Of a DNA stretch of 37,737 bases, positions 1-9,472 are shown piece after piece (position 1 is the first letter of the stretch; every line of letters starts with the position of its first letter). This stretch comes from an uncultured bacterium (GTDB lineage: Bacteria > Cyanobacteriota > Vampirovibrionia > Gastranaerophilales > Gastranaerophilaceae). A model generated the notes under the pieces. The model saw nothing but the letters and a program-made list of their open reading frames with translations. It did no database searches and was not told the DNA's origin. Location: assembly GCA_949298805.1 (NCBI GenBank), contig CASFXY010000014.1, positions 11,351 to 49,087 of the forward strand, in the 5' to 3' direction. Both the position numbers and the translations under genes were made by a program.

Positions 1-266
1 CCATAGGAGTAACTCGGTTCGCATATTTTGTTGTTGACATCTAAGTACCTCTAATATATGTAATTACAATTAAATTTTAAAACAGCTGTTAATGGTATAT
101 CTTCTTTCTTGAGCTTATAAGTTTGCAAAAAATGATTTTATCCCATCCTGCAATATCTTAGTCAGACTTATAAAATCATATCTGCTAAAAGACACCAGTC
201 AAGAGTAAAATTTTACATATCTTTACATTTTATGGTAAAATCTTAAAATCAGAATAAGGAAATTTT
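1..266. other. Intergenic region upstream of the secreted SH3-like gene
   Basis: No convincing gene is seen in either strand. It holds a 10-bp inverted repeat (132-141 with 170-179, ATGATTTTAT/ATAAAATCAT, 28-nt loop) of unknown role, and a promoter region with a tandem TTTACA repeat just before the first gene. A TTGACA at 34-39 lacks a good -10 partner at normal spacing. Confidence 0.5.
212..241 (+). promoter_or_regulatory. Promoter of the secreted SH3-like gene overlapped by an HLR1-like repeat
   Basis: TTTACA (212-217) and TAAAAT (236-241) are separated by 18 bp, giving a start about 20 nt before the ATG at 267. A Shine-Dalgarno AAGGA lies at 256-260. The -35 is also the first half of TTTACATA-TC-TTTACATT (212-229), which exactly fits the cyanobacterial HLR1 consensus (two 8-bp G/TTTACAWW units, 2-bp gap). 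A regulator bound there would contact the -35 and spacer, so repression is plausible. Promoter function is inferred from sequence only. Confidence 0.5.
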
Positions 267-923
267 ATGAAAAAGATAATATTAACAATTTTATTTTTAC
301 TTATTTTCTCACTTAAATCAAATGCCGATGTTACTCCTCAATACCTTTCATCCGTTGGGCATTTTGGGATAGGTATCGCACAAAATGAAAAAAATATAAA
401 AATATATGAAAATCCAAATATCAGCTCAAAAATAAAAGCGCATATAATCTGGAATGAAAAAGGTGACTTATGGTGTAAAAATACAAAAATGCAATGTGAG
501 GCAAAAGATATATTTTTAGGTTTTGCACCTTCAAACAATATTGCACTCTTTAGCGTTGAGGACGAAAACGATAATTGGATTTATGTTTGTTACAACCAAA
601 GATACGGACTTTTTGGTTGGATTAAAAAAAGTGAATACACAAAATATTTGAGCTGGAGTGAATTTTTAATAAGTTACGGCAAAAAATATGGCATGTATTT
701 ATTTAGAGATGTACCCAAAGAATACAAAAGGCTTTATGCTTCGCCTGACAACCAAAGTGCTTGCGTAGACAGTTTTTTCTTGGCTACGCATATTGAACCT
801 TGGCTTATGAGAGGCAATTGGATTTTAGTAAAAGTTGAAAATTATGATGACAAACAAAAAACCGGCTGGCTTCGCTTCAGAAGCGATGACGGCAGGTTTT
901 TCGGTTTTGTTAATTTAAAATAA
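267..923 (+). CDS. Secreted SH3-like protein of unknown function
   Basis: Residues 1-20 are a classical signal peptide: KK, a hydrophobic core of I/L/F, then SNA before the mature part, so export across the inner membrane is expected. The mature protein has two segments resembling bacterial SH3-type beta barrels, around residues 45-125 (ending YGLFGWIKKSEY) and 180-218 (GWLRFRSDDGRFFGF). Proteins of this type often bind peptidoglycan or other wall material, but no ligand can be named here. Four cysteines in the mature part could form disulfides. The ATG at 267 has AAGGA six bases upstream. The stop directly abuts the stop of the convergent GH13-like gene with no terminator between them. Export is well supported; the SH3 assignment is tentative. 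Confidence 0.7.
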   Translation: MKKIILTILFLLIFSLKSNADVTPQYLSSVGHFGIGIAQNEKNIKIYENPNISSKIKAHIIWNEKGDLWCKNTKMQCEAKDIFLGFAPSNNIALFSVEDENDNWIYVCYNQRYGLFGWIKKSEYTKYLSWSEFLISYGKKYGMYLFRDVPKEYKRLYASPDNQSACVDSFFLATHIEPWLMRGNWILVKVENYDDKQKTGWLRFRSDDGRFFGFVNLK

Positions 924-3900
924 TTATTTATAAACATGGAAAAGTTGCATAATGTCCTGATGAGAAACTTTACTTTCCACAAGCGGCTTATAAAATGTTG
1001 TAACGGTATCATTTAAAACAATATTTTTACCGTCTTCGCGTCTTAATTTTCCGTCTGTAACAACATATTTAACCGGATTTCCGTTAGAATCAAGTTCATC
1101 AACAAATTTCGCCTTTGTTTCATCGTATACTTTTCTTTTAAGGTAAGTATCTTTTCCTTGCGAATCTTTAATCCTATATTGAACACCGTTTGAATCTTCT
1201 ATTTTAACGTATGGAATTTCGCAAGTCATATCATACATTCCCTGATAAGGATCAGCCGTAATACCTTTATTTGAAAACACGTGTATAACATTTGAGCCTT
1301 TTTTATCATATTTAAGAATTGCATACAAATCATGCGAGTTTTTCTGAGGCATTGATATTGGTGTACCGCTTGCAATTGCTGATAACCCATATTCTTTATA
1401 TAATGCACAACTTGCTTGAAATCTGTCAAAATATTTTCGTATTTCAGGTTTGTATTCTTTTGAATTTTTATCAATCCATTCACGTCTTAAAAGATTTCTA
1501 TTTTGTTGTGTCACGTTTTTTGAAGCATATTCATAACCGCTCAAACCCATATTATTACCTGCATAGAAAAAAGGAGTGCCGGTAACCGAATTAAGAAAAT
1601 CAGTCATAGCAATCATCTTTGTCAATGCAGGTTTTAAGATTTCAGCAAAAGTTTTGTCTGTTATCTCTTTTGTCTGAGTACGATTAAACCAGATTTTACC
1701 TTCTTTTCTGGCAATATATTGCGCCTGTTCCATAATATCATTTATTGAAATTTCGAATGCAGTTTGCCCAAAAGCCTCTGCGCGTATAAAATCAGGGTTT
1801 GTTTTATCTTTAAATTTACCTGATGCCAAATCTGAAATTGCTTGATAAATAATATCCAGTTTTTCCTTATCATGACCGAGGACTTTTTCAAAACCGTTTC
1901 TGAACATATCACCTGCAGCGACAGCTTTTGAGCTTATCAAGTCATAACTCATTTTATCTTGAGTTATTTCTTTGCCCAAAACTCTGTATGCCGCTTCTTT
2001 TGCGCGTTTAACATCATCAGAATTTATAGGTGTACCTTCAATATTAATTCCAAATCTTGACAAAAATACACCCATATCAAGCGCCAGACCATGCAGCCCG
2101 CGCGGTTTATCATGGTTATCCCAGAAAATATGGCTGTGTGTTATGCTCAATAAAGGTCCGGATGTCAAAAAACCTTCTATATTGGATTTAAGAGAATCCA
2201 TGTTTGCCAAATCGCCTTTTTTGTCACCTGTTTCAAAGTTTCTGGCAAACAAGTTATTTGAAAGTCCGAAAAATTTAGAATACTGAGAACCTGTAGTTGC
2301 GCCTGTTTTTTCATATAACATACGTTCTGCAGTGTCAGGCTCAATATATTTACCCCAATCCATTTTTCTTAACATTTTTGCTCTGTTTTCAATTTCTTCA
2401 TTTGTTGCACCTTCGCCAAGGTCATTTTTTGCTTCAAACCTGTAAATGCCCATATTATTATACAAAGGCCACAAATCGGTAACTTCGGCTACAACATAAG
2501 CAGAAGGATTAATTTCTCTTACATTTTCAACGAACTTACCCCAAAATTCAATAACATCATCCCAAGAATCTTCAAAATTTCTCAGACCGTTTCTGGTAGC
2601 AGTCAAATCGGCAACATCTTTTGCCGCATCAAAACGCCAATTCAAACCACCGCGAGTTTTTTGGACAAATTCACGAGCAAATTTTATACCCTTGTGTGAA
2701 TATTTATCCATATCAATTGCCTCAAGAGCATTGGCAAATTCCCATTCTTTGGCATTGAATAATTGTTTATTGGACAAGTTTTTAACTATGTTTGATACAA
2801 GAGTTTTTGCATCATCATTTGTATATCCCAAACTCACTACTCCGGCTTGATATAAAGAAGCATTTTTAAGAGATTGAGAATTTTTAAGAGTACCTTGTTT
2901 AGAATCAATCGACAATATTTCATCAGGATAAATAGCTTTTGTAAGGGCATACCCGATAATAGTCGGTGCCAAAAGTTCTATTACAGTTTTTCCATACTCT
3001 GTAAGCTTTGTGGTTTCAGCTAAGCTTGACAGGTCAGAGTCGATATTTTTTACTCTTTGTTTGGCAGAACTTTGCCCGTATATTCTTTCCATATCTTCCG
3101 ATGAGATAACATCACTTGCTTCATTTGTCGATGTAAGAATTTCTTCAACATAATTATCTTCCATCTTCATCAAAGCACCCACTATAAATTCTGCAAGCAA
3201 ACCTTTGACTTCAGGGTTATTCATATATTTTCTAAATGCAGGTGTCGAAACAACAGCCTGAAGTTGAGGTGAAAGATCCAAGCTTTCGTATCTGAAATCA
3301 TCTATTAATCTCATTATTGAATATTTAGCATTTTCATCGGTATCATTTTCATTGGGGTTTTCTTCTTCAGCATTTTTGAATATCTGGGCAACTTCTTCCA
3401 TTGGCAAATCGTTTGCCTGTGCAATTTGCGCAATTTCATTTAAACTTTGTTCATCGCCTTTTGTATAGCATTTCGCAATATAAGAAACAAGAGCATTATT
3501 TGCAAATTGGGTCCAATATGTAGCCGTATTATAAAGATAATCTCTTGCATCATAATAACCTTCAACGTTAGACCTTCTTGAATTTGGATTAGAAAGATTC
3601 ATTTTTACAAGGTCGACATTACCATCCCAAAAATCTGCGCCTGCAGCTCTACCTTTTCTTACTAAATCGTAATTTGGGAAAGAAAAGAAATTTTCAAGAT
3701 TATCAATAATTCTGCTATGCTGATCGCCAAATTCTTTCTCATAAATTTTGTGTCTGTCTGTGAGCATTTTGCAATCATAACCGCTAAATCTGTCCCTTAC
3801 GCCTTTATCGGAATAATCAAGCTCAAAAAAGAAAGGTTGTATTGAATCTTGATGAGTTGTGATATCGTAATGGTCATTACTGCGAGGTATATCATAATTT

Positions 3901-4994
3901 GTTATAAGATTTTTTGTATCTCTTTGTTGCTTAGTGCTTGCAAGTCTGTTATCGAAAAATTGTATATAACTTGGTTTATTATGGTCATAACCGGCCATGC
4001 CCATAGGGTTTATAATCTTGAAGCCTATATGTTGATAAGGATCAGTATGTTCTGCATTCGAACTGTGGATTTTATCGGGAAAAATACCTATTTTTAAATC
4101 ACCCTTAATTTTAAACCAATCATAATAAGGTGATTTTCTGCCATTCTTTAGAACATCTTGGAAAAAGGGGCTTTGAATACTTTGCGAAGTAAATGCGCCG
4201 TCTGCAATGTACCCTTTGCCTTCCTTATAAAGATTAACAAGGACCTTTTTAAACACTGCCAAAGACGGAACTCGGAAGAAATTTTCTCCCCAATATTTAT
4301 GTGAAGATTTTGAATCGGCACCAATATAAGGATTTGACATAACATAACGGTATGGGGAAAGTTCTTCATGTTTATTTGTAAATATACCGTCTAAATCCCC
4401 CAATGCCTTGTTAAAATGATTTCTTATAAATTTTGAACGATCAATGCCTCGTCCGCTTGTATAAGAATCATAAAATACATGTATTGCAGAGCCTGATTTT
4501 GGTGTGACTCCCATTTTATTGGATATTATTGTAAAATCACCAAATTTTTCATCATGAAACCTTGTTCCGGGATCAAAAATGTATTTTTTTGTTTCTATAT
4601 CACCGAAAACATTATTTTGATTTTCCGCATCAAGGTTTTTATAAGCTTTTTTTGCATCTTCTTTATCTACGAGTCTGAATCTGTAACCCATGTATTCACT
4701 TAAATAAGGATTACTGATAACTGTACTTCTGGGATACTCGGTAACACCGTATGCCCTGAAATCATTATAGGATTTATTTATTGTTACAGGAGTGCTTACA
4801 CTCTCATCAAGTTTAAAACCTCCTTTGCCATCTTCGACAACAGGACAAACTTCAAGCAAAATATCATATTTATCTTTATCGTATGGAGGAACATAAAAGC
4901 TGTATTTATCATCAATTGTATGTTCTAAGCCTTTAAAAGATGTTTTATTAATGTTTTTTTTGTCGTTTTGTATCTCTATTGCAGAAATTTTCAC
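924..4994 (-). CDS. Giant GH13-like (alpha-amylase superfamily) protein with long insertion
   Basis: A protein of about 1356 residues with GH13 hallmarks. RFDAAKD gives the nucleophile Asp at about 789, AEVTD the acid/base Glu at about 837, and NHDKPR the third Asp at about 962. A degraded region I (GKGYIADGAFTSQS, about 259-272) lacks the usual N-H pair and lies some 520 residues before region II, where about 100 is normal; an acidic helical segment fills the gap. The N terminus carries KTSFKG (residues 17-22). Activity on alpha-glucans is likely but not certain given the altered region I. I prefer the GTG at 4994-4992, with AAGG nine bases upstream, over the TTG at 5021, which has no Shine-Dalgarno. 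It is last in a minus-strand operon, 97 bp after the other GH13 gene. Confidence 0.75.
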   Translation of the reverse strand: MKISAIEIQNDKKNINKTSFKGLEHTIDDKYSFYVPPYDKDKYDILLEVCPVVEDGKGGFKLDESVSTPVTINKSYNDFRAYGVTEYPRSTVISNPYLSEYMGYRFRLVDKEDAKKAYKNLDAENQNNVFGDIETKKYIFDPGTRFHDEKFGDFTIISNKMGVTPKSGSAIHVFYDSYTSGRGIDRSKFIRNHFNKALGDLDGIFTNKHEELSPYRYVMSNPYIGADSKSSHKYWGENFFRVPSLAVFKKVLVNLYKEGKGYIADGAFTSQSIQSPFFQDVLKNGRKSPYYDWFKIKGDLKIGIFPDKIHSSNAEHTDPYQHIGFKIINPMGMAGYDHNKPSYIQFFDNRLASTKQQRDTKNLITNYDIPRSNDHYDITTHQDSIQPFFFELDYSDKGVRDRFSGYDCKMLTDRHKIYEKEFGDQHSRIIDNLENFFSFPNYDLVRKGRAAGADFWDGNVDLVKMNLSNPNSRRSNVEGYYDARDYLYNTATYWTQFANNALVSYIAKCYTKGDEQSLNEIAQIAQANDLPMEEVAQIFKNAEEENPNENDTDENAKYSIMRLIDDFRYESLDLSPQLQAVVSTPAFRKYMNNPEVKGLLAEFIVGALMKMEDNYVEEILTSTNEASDVISSEDMERIYGQSSAKQRVKNIDSDLSSLAETTKLTEYGKTVIELLAPTIIGYALTKAIYPDEILSIDSKQGTLKNSQSLKNASLYQAGVVSLGYTNDDAKTLVSNIVKNLSNKQLFNAKEWEFANALEAIDMDKYSHKGIKFAREFVQKTRGGLNWRFDAAKDVADLTATRNGLRNFEDSWDDVIEFWGKFVENVREINPSAYVVAEVTDLWPLYNNMGIYRFEAKNDLGEGATNEEIENRAKMLRKMDWGKYIEPDTAERMLYEKTGATTGSQYSKFFGLSNNLFARNFETGDKKGDLANMDSLKSNIEGFLTSGPLLSITHSHIFWDNHDKPRGLHGLALDMGVFLSRFGINIEGTPINSDDVKRAKEAAYRVLGKEITQDKMSYDLISSKAVAAGDMFRNGFEKVLGHDKEKLDIIYQAISDLASGKFKDKTNPDFIRAEAFGQTAFEISINDIMEQAQYIARKEGKIWFNRTQTKEITDKTFAEILKPALTKMIAMTDFLNSVTGTPFFYAGNNMGLSGYEYASKNVTQQNRNLLRREWIDKNSKEYKPEIRKYFDRFQASCALYKEYGLSAIASGTPISMPQKNSHDLYAILKYDKKGSNVIHVFSNKGITADPYQGMYDMTCEIPYVKIEDSNGVQYRIKDSQGKDTYLKRKVYDETKAKFVDELDSNGNPVKYVVTDGKLRREDGKNIVLNDTVTTFYKPLVESKVSHQDIMQLFHVYK

Positions 4995-5091
4995 AGTAAT
5001 TACCCTTGTTATTCCCTTCAATTTTATTAAAACATCTGAATTTATAAAATTGCCTTTTATGTATAAAGTTATTTTACAGATGTTAATTTAT

Positions 5092-6882
5092 TTAAGCCGC
5101 TTTTGTTTGAAAATTTTGCCTCATTACATTTTGAGGTTTGGAATAATACTCAATATCAGGAGTACTAATCTCAAAAACATGAGCCTTTAAAGGTCCTAAA
5201 TCAACGGTTAAAACATTATTTTCTTTTTGGAAATAACTTGGTTGAGAATAAAAAGGTAAAAGATTATTAAGCTCTTGAGTTGCTTTAAATCCGGGGATTT
5301 GTATCTTTGCGCTTCTTCTCAAGTTTGCATTCCTATTACCCACAAAAAGTAATGTTTTCCCGTCTTTGTGTCTGGCATAAGCAATTATTTCGGGGTCATT
5401 TGTTTCAAGTTTTATAAATGAACCGTACTGAATTATATCTTTATATTCAGGTTTAATATTGCCGCTTCTGATATTGTGAGCAGCTTTTATAAATTCCTGA
5501 ATTTGCGGAAAATCTCCGCCTGGTTTTCTTGAGAAATTAAATATATCAAGTCTGCCCGTATGCACCGTACATTCATTGTTATCAGTTTGAGAATTAGGTG
5601 CTTGAGCATGGTCATAAGGATATAAGAAATAATCACCGGTTTGAACACCGTCTATATAATACGGATTAACCATAGGAAGTGTATTTTGCAGAGCAGTTGT
5701 AAACATTACCCAAGGCGCACCGCCATAATACATAGGGCTTTGGTCATCATGGGTTGTCATTGAACCTATTAAAGATTTTGGCTCATGCAACCTGTTAGAC
5801 ATATCAATATTTTCTTTCATATAACCAAAAAGGTCGTCTGCTTTTGTCCATTGATTAAGTATATGGAATTGACCGTAATAAGAATTGAAACCGCCTCTTA
5901 ATTGATCTTCAGGTCTATCATAGGGCATATTAAGCTGAGGCGAAGCATCTTCATGCGTATAAGATTCTGCCAACCAACCGAATTGGGGATCTAATGTATG
6001 TGAATACGGGATAATAACATTCCAAAATTCAATTGGTTTTGCACGTGAAACATCAGCCCTTATACCATCTATTCCAAGTTCAACACATGCTTCTACATAT
6101 TTTTTATGCATATCAAGAAGTTTAGGGTTTAATTTTCTTTCACCTTCATTGTCCCAAACTCTAAACATTCTTATATCTTGCCAACCTTGGGGGGTTTTGT
6201 CCTGTCCGTCTTTTTCTTTTGCCATTAAATCAGGATTTCTTTTTGCAAAATCAAGACTTGCACAGGAAGGTAAATCAAGCATAACGGAAATACCGCGCTT
6301 ATGACATTCGTCAATAAATATTTTAAAATGATCCCAAGCACTTCCCGGTGTATTGGGGTCTTTTAGATTTGGATCAACCGCAAGTTTGCCGTTATCTTCA
6401 ACAAATTTATCCGGCGCATAAAGTGAGCCAGCAAGGCCCATTGCAAGAGTTTTGCCTGTGGGGTGGATAGGGAGAATATGCAATGTATTTATGCCCATAT
6501 CCTTAATCTCGTCAAGCCTGTCTATTGCGTTTATAAAATTGCCTGATTCTTCGCCTATTTGAATAAGACCATTGCCGTCCAAATCCTTGGCATTCATTGT
6601 TCTTGGAACAACTCCCAAGATTGTTGCCTCATTGTTTTTCAGCATGTCCCTAAAATGATTTTGCCATGTTATATTTTGCGCATTTGCATTATTATTAACC
6701 GCCTGTGTTTTTGCAACAGGAAGAATTTGACTTGTTTGTTTAATTATATACTTGCTAAGCATTGGATTATAGGGTAAATTTTGAGCATTATCAACCTGTT
6801 GAGGTTGTGTTTGCTGATTTTTCACAAGTGTCTTTTGAGGATAAACAAGATATTTATTTTGAGTAATATTATTTACTTGCAT
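5092..6882 (-). CDS. GH13 family alpha-amylase-like glycoside hydrolase
   Basis: A 596-residue cytoplasmic enzyme expected to cleave or transfer alpha-1,4/1,6-glucosyl bonds. Visible motifs: NTLHILPIHPTG (about 132-143) in an early strand of the barrel, MLDLPSCAS (201-209, a modified region I), GIRADVSR with nucleophile D277, WLAES with acid/base E306, and TTHDD with D379/D380. The C terminus resembles the beta-sandwich domain C of the family. Residues 100-111 form a textbook EF-hand-like calcium loop (DLDGNGLIQIGE). There is no signal peptide; the first 60 residues are Q/N-rich and probably disordered. The ATG sits behind GGAGGAG and overlaps the upstream gene by 14 bp, so translation is coupled. 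Exact specificity cannot be read from the sequence. Confidence 0.85.
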   Translation of the reverse strand: MQVNNITQNKYLVYPQKTLVKNQQTQPQQVDNAQNLPYNPMLSKYIIKQTSQILPVAKTQAVNNNANAQNITWQNHFRDMLKNNEATILGVVPRTMNAKDLDGNGLIQIGEESGNFINAIDRLDEIKDMGINTLHILPIHPTGKTLAMGLAGSLYAPDKFVEDNGKLAVDPNLKDPNTPGSAWDHFKIFIDECHKRGISVMLDLPSCASLDFAKRNPDLMAKEKDGQDKTPQGWQDIRMFRVWDNEGERKLNPKLLDMHKKYVEACVELGIDGIRADVSRAKPIEFWNVIIPYSHTLDPQFGWLAESYTHEDASPQLNMPYDRPEDQLRGGFNSYYGQFHILNQWTKADDLFGYMKENIDMSNRLHEPKSLIGSMTTHDDQSPMYYGGAPWVMFTTALQNTLPMVNPYYIDGVQTGDYFLYPYDHAQAPNSQTDNNECTVHTGRLDIFNFSRKPGGDFPQIQEFIKAAHNIRSGNIKPEYKDIIQYGSFIKLETNDPEIIAYARHKDGKTLLFVGNRNANLRRSAKIQIPGFKATQELNNLLPFYSQPSYFQKENNVLTVDLGPLKAHVFEISTPDIEYYSKPQNVMRQNFQTKAA

Positions 6883-9472
6883 TTACTCCTCCATTTTCTT
6901 TTTTGACTTTATACAAATGTTCATTCTTTGCTTTTCCAAAGAAAAATTGAGCAAATAAAGTAACGCCTATAACAATGCCTGTTAAAGTACCGAATATTCT
7001 CATCCAATGTTTATCGTTAAACATTTTACTTGCGGTGTCCATAAACAATTCTGTTCCGGATTTACCCAACATTGAATATTGAGTTTTTTGCAAAGCTTGC
7101 GTGCCGACACCGTCAATTTTATGACCCGCCCTTGCAAAATCAGCCATTTGAGCATATATTTTGTAGAAATTTTCTCTTGTTGCTACAAGTTTTTGTATAA
7201 GAGATTTGTCACAGCTTTCATAAGTCAACTTGGAAAGTCCGCTGCGCATTGCATCTTCACCTTGAGCACCCGGTTCTCCGAACAGAAGTTTTATAATTTT
7301 AACTGCAAATTCTCCGTTTCCGTCAGCATAAAATTTATTTGCAAGATCATTCATTGAGCTGTCATAAATTATACTGCGACAAATTTTAAGAACTTCTTCG
7401 CTTATTTCATCTTCGCCCGATAAATATTTCCAATAATTTTTAAGCTCGCCAGTTTGAATGCGTCTTTCAAAATCAGCCTCTAGCAAATATCTGTGACCTG
7501 TCGCCCTTATGCCGGCACCTTTTTCTTCTATAAACAAATTGATAATTCTCTTAAACATAGGCGCCCTTCTTAGTGAATCAACATCGGCACCTTTTGCCTT
7601 AAGCAATTCTGCTAATTTTTCCGCAGTGACATTTTCTGCCCCGTATTCTTTAATAAATGTGTCATAGGAAACACCAAAAGTTTTTTCAATTAAGCCTTTT
7701 AAAACTTCAATATCAATGCCGGACTGAGCCTTTAAAACTGCAAGAGGGGAATCTTCAGGCACATTATTAAATGCTGAAATAAGACCCTTATATACTTTTT
7801 CTTTTATCGAAGAAAGGAGTTTATCAACAGTACTTGCTTCAAATTTTGCCTGTCTTGAAGAAATATCGGAAATAAAATTAGCATAATTTGTTTCATCACT
7901 TGCAATTTGCGTAAAGCGACCTTGCAAAATGCCTCTTGCAGAATCAAGAGAATTTCTTGCAATATTAAGTTCATCGTATGGAATTTTAAGTGTTTGCATA
8001 AGTGCATTAACCGAATTTAAGTGTATGCTTGTATGCAAAGATTCATATTTTTGCCCCGCAAGAGCGTTAATAAAATCAGCATAAGTCGCAACTTTTGCAC
8101 TTATAGGTCTTGTTTGTTCGCTATAAATCTGCTGCAATGTTTTACATAATTTTTCCACAATTTCAGGTGTCGCAAATTGTCCTGCCAGCGTTTCTTCATA
8201 AGCCTTGGTAAGTCTTTCGATTTGTTTTGGTTTTGCACCTTTAATTGCTTCTTGGAACATATTATCAAATTGTTCAACCGTTATATATTTAATTTTATTT
8301 TGTTCACCTCTTGCAGCACGCAATTTTCTTGTAATCTTAACTATGAAATCATTTAATTCGGTATTACCCTGTATATCGCTAATTCCATTTGATGAATATT
8401 TTTTCATAACAGGAATAATTTTATCTATCTCAAGCATGCCTGAAACACCTTCTTGAGATTTAAGAGCCCCATAACCTTGTTCTATTTGTTTTCTTATTTT
8501 AGGACCAATACCGCCAAGTTCACCTATAAGATTTGCATCGTCGACATCTTTTGCATTATTTAGGGCACTAAAGGGATCAAGAATGCTTACAACCTTTCTG
8601 TAGAAGCTTTCATCAGGTTCTGTTACCCTTGTTTCAAGAATATGTTTGAGTTCTTTAGCTTCTGCAAGATTAAAACCTTTTTCTAATTGTCTTCTTGTTG
8701 CTATTTCTTCAAGTCCATCTGCTTGTTTTAATATTTTATTATACTGAGAGTTAACAATATATTTTGTAACACCTCTTTCTGCAAGATTACATATCATTGA
8801 AGTTAAAAGCGGGCTAAAACCAGCGCTTAACATCCAAAGAGTATTACCCTGAAGCGCAATTGTACGCATTTTTTCTTTAGTTAATTCGCGGTACTCGGGA
8901 TTTTTCTTGTCAATTCCCATTTTATCCGCAATTTTGTCAATTTCTTCATTGGAATATAAATCCGGAACAAATTGGTTATCAAGATATAATCTTTTTTTAC
9001 GTCCTTGAGCATCTATATATTGTTGGCGAATATCAAAACCAAAACGCATTTTCAACGGTTCAGAAATTAAGAGCCTTGGCCATGCCGCCATTGTTGCAAA
9101 AAATGCACCTGCGCCCAAAAACTCCATTATACCCTTTGTTCCTGTGCCACGCTTAGTAAAAAGATAAGATGCAATTCCCAAACCGCCAAGTTTCATGCCT
9201 AAATCGTTAAATCTGCCAAGTTGATTGTCGTTAGATTTTCCTGTAACCAGAGCCTTTCCCAACTCAACAATATCTTTACCGGTATCAGCAGTAGCAATTA
9301 TGAAACTTGAAACAGGATTACGTGTTTTAAGCAGATACGCTCTGTGCTCTTGAGGTGCAATAGAATTCGCATTAAGGACAAATGCTCTATACACATCTTG
9401 TTGTGCAATTTCTTTTCTTAGTTGCTGTTCTAAGTATCTGCTTTGAATTGAGGTATTAATATTATTGTTCAT
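6869..9472 (-). CDS. Large membrane-anchored protein of unknown function
   Basis: An 867-residue protein with no family I recognise. Hydrophobic segments lie near residues 95-140 (GGLGIASYLF, then LGAGAFFATMAAWP) and around 215-230 (LWMLSAGFSPLLTSM), and a clear final one sits close to the C terminus (IFGTLTGIVIGVTLFAQFFF). In between are about 550 mainly helical, charged residues that look soluble. Helical hairpin-like text around KLGGIGPK hints at a helix-hairpin-helix-like turn but is not enough to call DNA binding. The start overlaps the upstream stop as TAATG, and its last codons contain the Shine-Dalgarno of the following GH13 gene. The tight coupling suggests it works with the two glucan enzymes, perhaps as a membrane platform; that is inference. 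Confidence 0.7.
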   Translation of the reverse strand: MNNNINTSIQSRYLEQQLRKEIAQQDVYRAFVLNANSIAPQEHRAYLLKTRNPVSSFIIATADTGKDIVELGKALVTGKSNDNQLGRFNDLGMKLGGLGIASYLFTKRGTGTKGIMEFLGAGAFFATMAAWPRLLISEPLKMRFGFDIRQQYIDAQGRKKRLYLDNQFVPDLYSNEEIDKIADKMGIDKKNPEYRELTKEKMRTIALQGNTLWMLSAGFSPLLTSMICNLAERGVTKYIVNSQYNKILKQADGLEEIATRRQLEKGFNLAEAKELKHILETRVTEPDESFYRKVVSILDPFSALNNAKDVDDANLIGELGGIGPKIRKQIEQGYGALKSQEGVSGMLEIDKIIPVMKKYSSNGISDIQGNTELNDFIVKITRKLRAARGEQNKIKYITVEQFDNMFQEAIKGAKPKQIERLTKAYEETLAGQFATPEIVEKLCKTLQQIYSEQTRPISAKVATYADFINALAGQKYESLHTSIHLNSVNALMQTLKIPYDELNIARNSLDSARGILQGRFTQIASDETNYANFISDISSRQAKFEASTVDKLLSSIKEKVYKGLISAFNNVPEDSPLAVLKAQSGIDIEVLKGLIEKTFGVSYDTFIKEYGAENVTAEKLAELLKAKGADVDSLRRAPMFKRIINLFIEEKGAGIRATGHRYLLEADFERRIQTGELKNYWKYLSGEDEISEEVLKICRSIIYDSSMNDLANKFYADGNGEFAVKIIKLLFGEPGAQGEDAMRSGLSKLTYESCDKSLIQKLVATRENFYKIYAQMADFARAGHKIDGVGTQALQKTQYSMLGKSGTELFMDTASKMFNDKHWMRIFGTLTGIVIGVTLFAQFFFGKAKNEHLYKVKKENGGVNASK

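Noticed and set aside
132-179. Inverted repeat ATGATTTTAT/ATAAAATCAT as a terminator
   Set aside because: The stem is AT-only apart from one GC pair, the loop is 28 nt and no T tract follows; it is likely chance in AT-rich DNA.
1972-2286. Open frame on the plus strand inside the GH13-like gene
   Set aside because: It is antisense to a gene with clear motifs, has no Shine-Dalgarno or known domain, and is one of many such mirror frames in the window.
4995-5021. TTG at 5021 as the start of the GH13-like gene
   Set aside because: No Shine-Dalgarno precedes it; the GTG at 4994 has AAGG nine bases upstream and gives an N terminus with the tag at a typical position.
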